A stretch of 6,154 nt of DNA from Aestuariivirga sp. (GTDB taxonomy: Bacteria > Pseudomonadota > Alphaproteobacteria > Rhizobiales > Aestuariivirgaceae): contig JADCDC010000158.1 in assembly GCA_020252385.1 (NCBI GenBank), positions 1 through 6,154 on the forward strand. The letters are read 5' to 3'. This document shows, one piece after another, positions 5,292-6,154 of this stretch. Each line of letters starts with the position of its first letter. The first letter of the stretch is position 1. A model generated the notes under the pieces. That model was not told the origin of the DNA, did no database searches, and saw only the letters and a program-made list of their open reading frames with translations. The position numbers and the translations under genes are program-made.

Positions 5292-6088
5292 GCGTGAAGG
5301 AAACGACCACCGGCCCGATTCATGTGACGAAGCGCGGCAAGGTGCTGGAGGTGCGGATCGAGCGCGGCAAGGCCAATGCCATCGACGCCGCGACGAGCCG
5401 CATCATGGGCGACGTGTTCGCAGGGTTTCGCGACGATCCGGAGCTGCGCGTGGCCATCCTGACCGGTACGGGCGAAAAATTCTTCTGCCCCGGCTGGGAC
5501 TTGAAGGCCGCGGCCGAGGGCGAAGCGCCGGATTCGGATTATGGTGTTGGCGGCTTCGGGGGCTTGCAGGAACTCCCCGGCCTCAACAAGCCGGTGATCT
5601 GCGCGGTGAATGGCCTGGCCTTCGGCGGCGGATTCGAGATCATGATCTCGTGTGACATCATCATCGCCGCGGAGCACGCGACCTTCGCGCTGCCGGAGAT
5701 CAATTCCGGCACGGTGGCGGACGCGGCCTCGATCAAGCTGCCGCGGCGCATCCCCTATCACGTGGCGATGGAAATGCTGTTCACCGGGCGGCGCATCGAC
5801 ACGGCGGAGGCAAAGCACTGGGGCCTGATCAACGAGGTGGTGCCGGCGGAGCAACTGATGGTGCGTGCGCGCGAGGTGGCGGACCAGCTGGCCGACGGCC
5901 CGCCGCTCGTCTTCGCCGCGATCAAGGAGGTCACGCGGGAGACGGCGCATCTTCCCGTGCAGCAGGCTTTCGACATGGTGACCAAGCGCAGGCTCAAGAC
6001 GGTGGACGTGCTCTATTCGAGCGAGGACCAGCTCGAGGGTGCGCGCGCGTTTGCCGAGAAGCGCAAGCCGCAGTGGAAGGGGCGGTAA
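5288..6088 (+). CDS. caiD: Crotonobetainyl-CoA hydratase (carnitinyl-CoA dehydratase), crotonase family
   Basis: This 266-residue enzyme is predicted to interconvert crotonobetainyl-CoA and L-carnitinyl-CoA. Oxyanion-hole segments are EKFFCPGWDL (63-72) and NGLAFGGGFE (108-117). Both catalytic Glu positions of enoyl-CoA hydratases are filled: E117 (GGGFE) and E137 (FALPE). The protein matches my recollection of E. coli CaiD along its second half, including FALPE, MLFTGRR, HWGLINEVV and the C-terminal end AFAEKRKPQWKGR, and is about the same length (E. coli 261). One difference is at 142-148, where the usual VPD-GG turn reads VADAAS. As the last gene it ends 7 bases before repeat E. In this aerobic context it would hydrate the product of the acyl-CoA dehydrogenase rather than serve anaerobic carnitine reduction. 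The alternative is another enoyl-CoA hydratase, but the C-terminus makes this less likely. Confidence 0.88.
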   Translation: MSVKETTTGPIHVTKRGKVLEVRIERGKANAIDAATSRIMGDVFAGFRDDPELRVAILTGTGEKFFCPGWDLKAAAEGEAPDSDYGVGGFGGLQELPGLNKPVICAVNGLAFGGGFEIMISCDIIIAAEHATFALPEINSGTVADAASIKLPRRIPYHVAMEMLFTGRRIDTAEAKHWGLINEVVPAEQLMVRAREVADQLADGPPLVFAAIKEVTRETAHLPVQQAFDMVTKRRLKTVDVLYSSEDQLEGARAFAEKRKPQWKGR

Positions 6089-6095
6089 CGAAGTG

Positions 6096-6148
6096 ATTCC
6101 TCTCCCCCGGAACCGGGGGAGAGGGAAGGGTGAGGGGGTCTGTCCGCG
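6096..6148 (+). repeat. Palindromic intergenic repeat, copy E (direct repeat of A)
   Basis: This 53-base unit is identical to 43-95 except for GA in place of CC at 6125-6126. The 12-bp stem pairs 6099-6110 with 6113-6124 around AA. It starts 7 bases after the caiD stop. Its inverted partner, if there is one as for A/B and C/D, would lie beyond the window. It may stabilise the 3' end of the operon mRNA or help stop transcription, but it has no following T-run. Confidence 0.9.
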
Positions 6149-6154
6149 AGTCGG

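Noticed and set aside
6099..6124. Intrinsic terminator after caiD
   Set aside because: The stem is strong, but no T-run follows it and the same element occurs before lcdH. It is treated as a dispersed repeat that could at most assist 3' end formation.

Overview
The window is GC-rich DNA with long uniform reading frames, tight same-strand gene packing and CTCTCCC/GGTGAGGGG palindromic repeats. This points to an alphaproteobacterium, most likely a member of the Rhizobiales (Hyphomicrobiales). That placement rests on style and protein family resemblance, not on a database search.

Layout. Positions 1-42 are a short stretch with no gene I can assign. Positions 43-169 hold an inverted pair of palindromic repeats (A and B), followed by a Shine-Dalgarno and five genes, all on the + strand: (1) lcdH, L-carnitine 3-dehydrogenase, 192-1160; (2) an SDR-family oxidoreductase, 1160-1930; (3) an acyl-CoA dehydrogenase, 1940-3103; (4) a single-chain ADP-forming acyl-CoA synthetase, 3255-5291; (5) caiD, crotonobetainyl-CoA hydratase (carnitinyl-CoA dehydratase), 5288-6088. 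Genes 1/2 and 4/5 overlap by 1 and 4 bases, and genes 2/3 are 9 bases apart. The only real gap, 3104-3254, is filled by a second inverted repeat pair (C and D). A fifth repeat (E), matching A at 51 of 53 positions in the same orientation, begins 7 bases after the last stop codon. The five genes are therefore bracketed by near-identical direct repeats about 6.05 kb apart.

How the genes may work together. The set reads as a catabolic operon for quaternary ammonium acids of the carnitine family. The synthetase would activate gamma-butyrobetaine (or carnitine/crotonobetaine) to its CoA ester. The acyl-CoA dehydrogenase would give crotonobetainyl-CoA and CaiD would hydrate this to L-carnitinyl-CoA. 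After loss of CoA, LcdH would oxidise L-carnitine to 3-dehydrocarnitine. The SDR is a plausible second dehydrogenase, for example for D-carnitine. The enzymes needed to finish the route to glycine betaine (beta-keto acid cleavage enzyme, thioesterase), the uptake system and the regulator are not in this window. The family assignments are strong; the exact substrates of the SDR, acyl-CoA dehydrogenase and synthetase are inference from context.

The most interesting points are the use of an ADP-forming ligase beside CaiD, the SDR with substitutions at two conserved motif positions, and the repeat architecture. In the last, the internal repeat supplies the ribosome binding site of the synthetase inside a hairpin, and lies in a 52-codon frame that overlaps both neighbouring genes in ATGA fashion.
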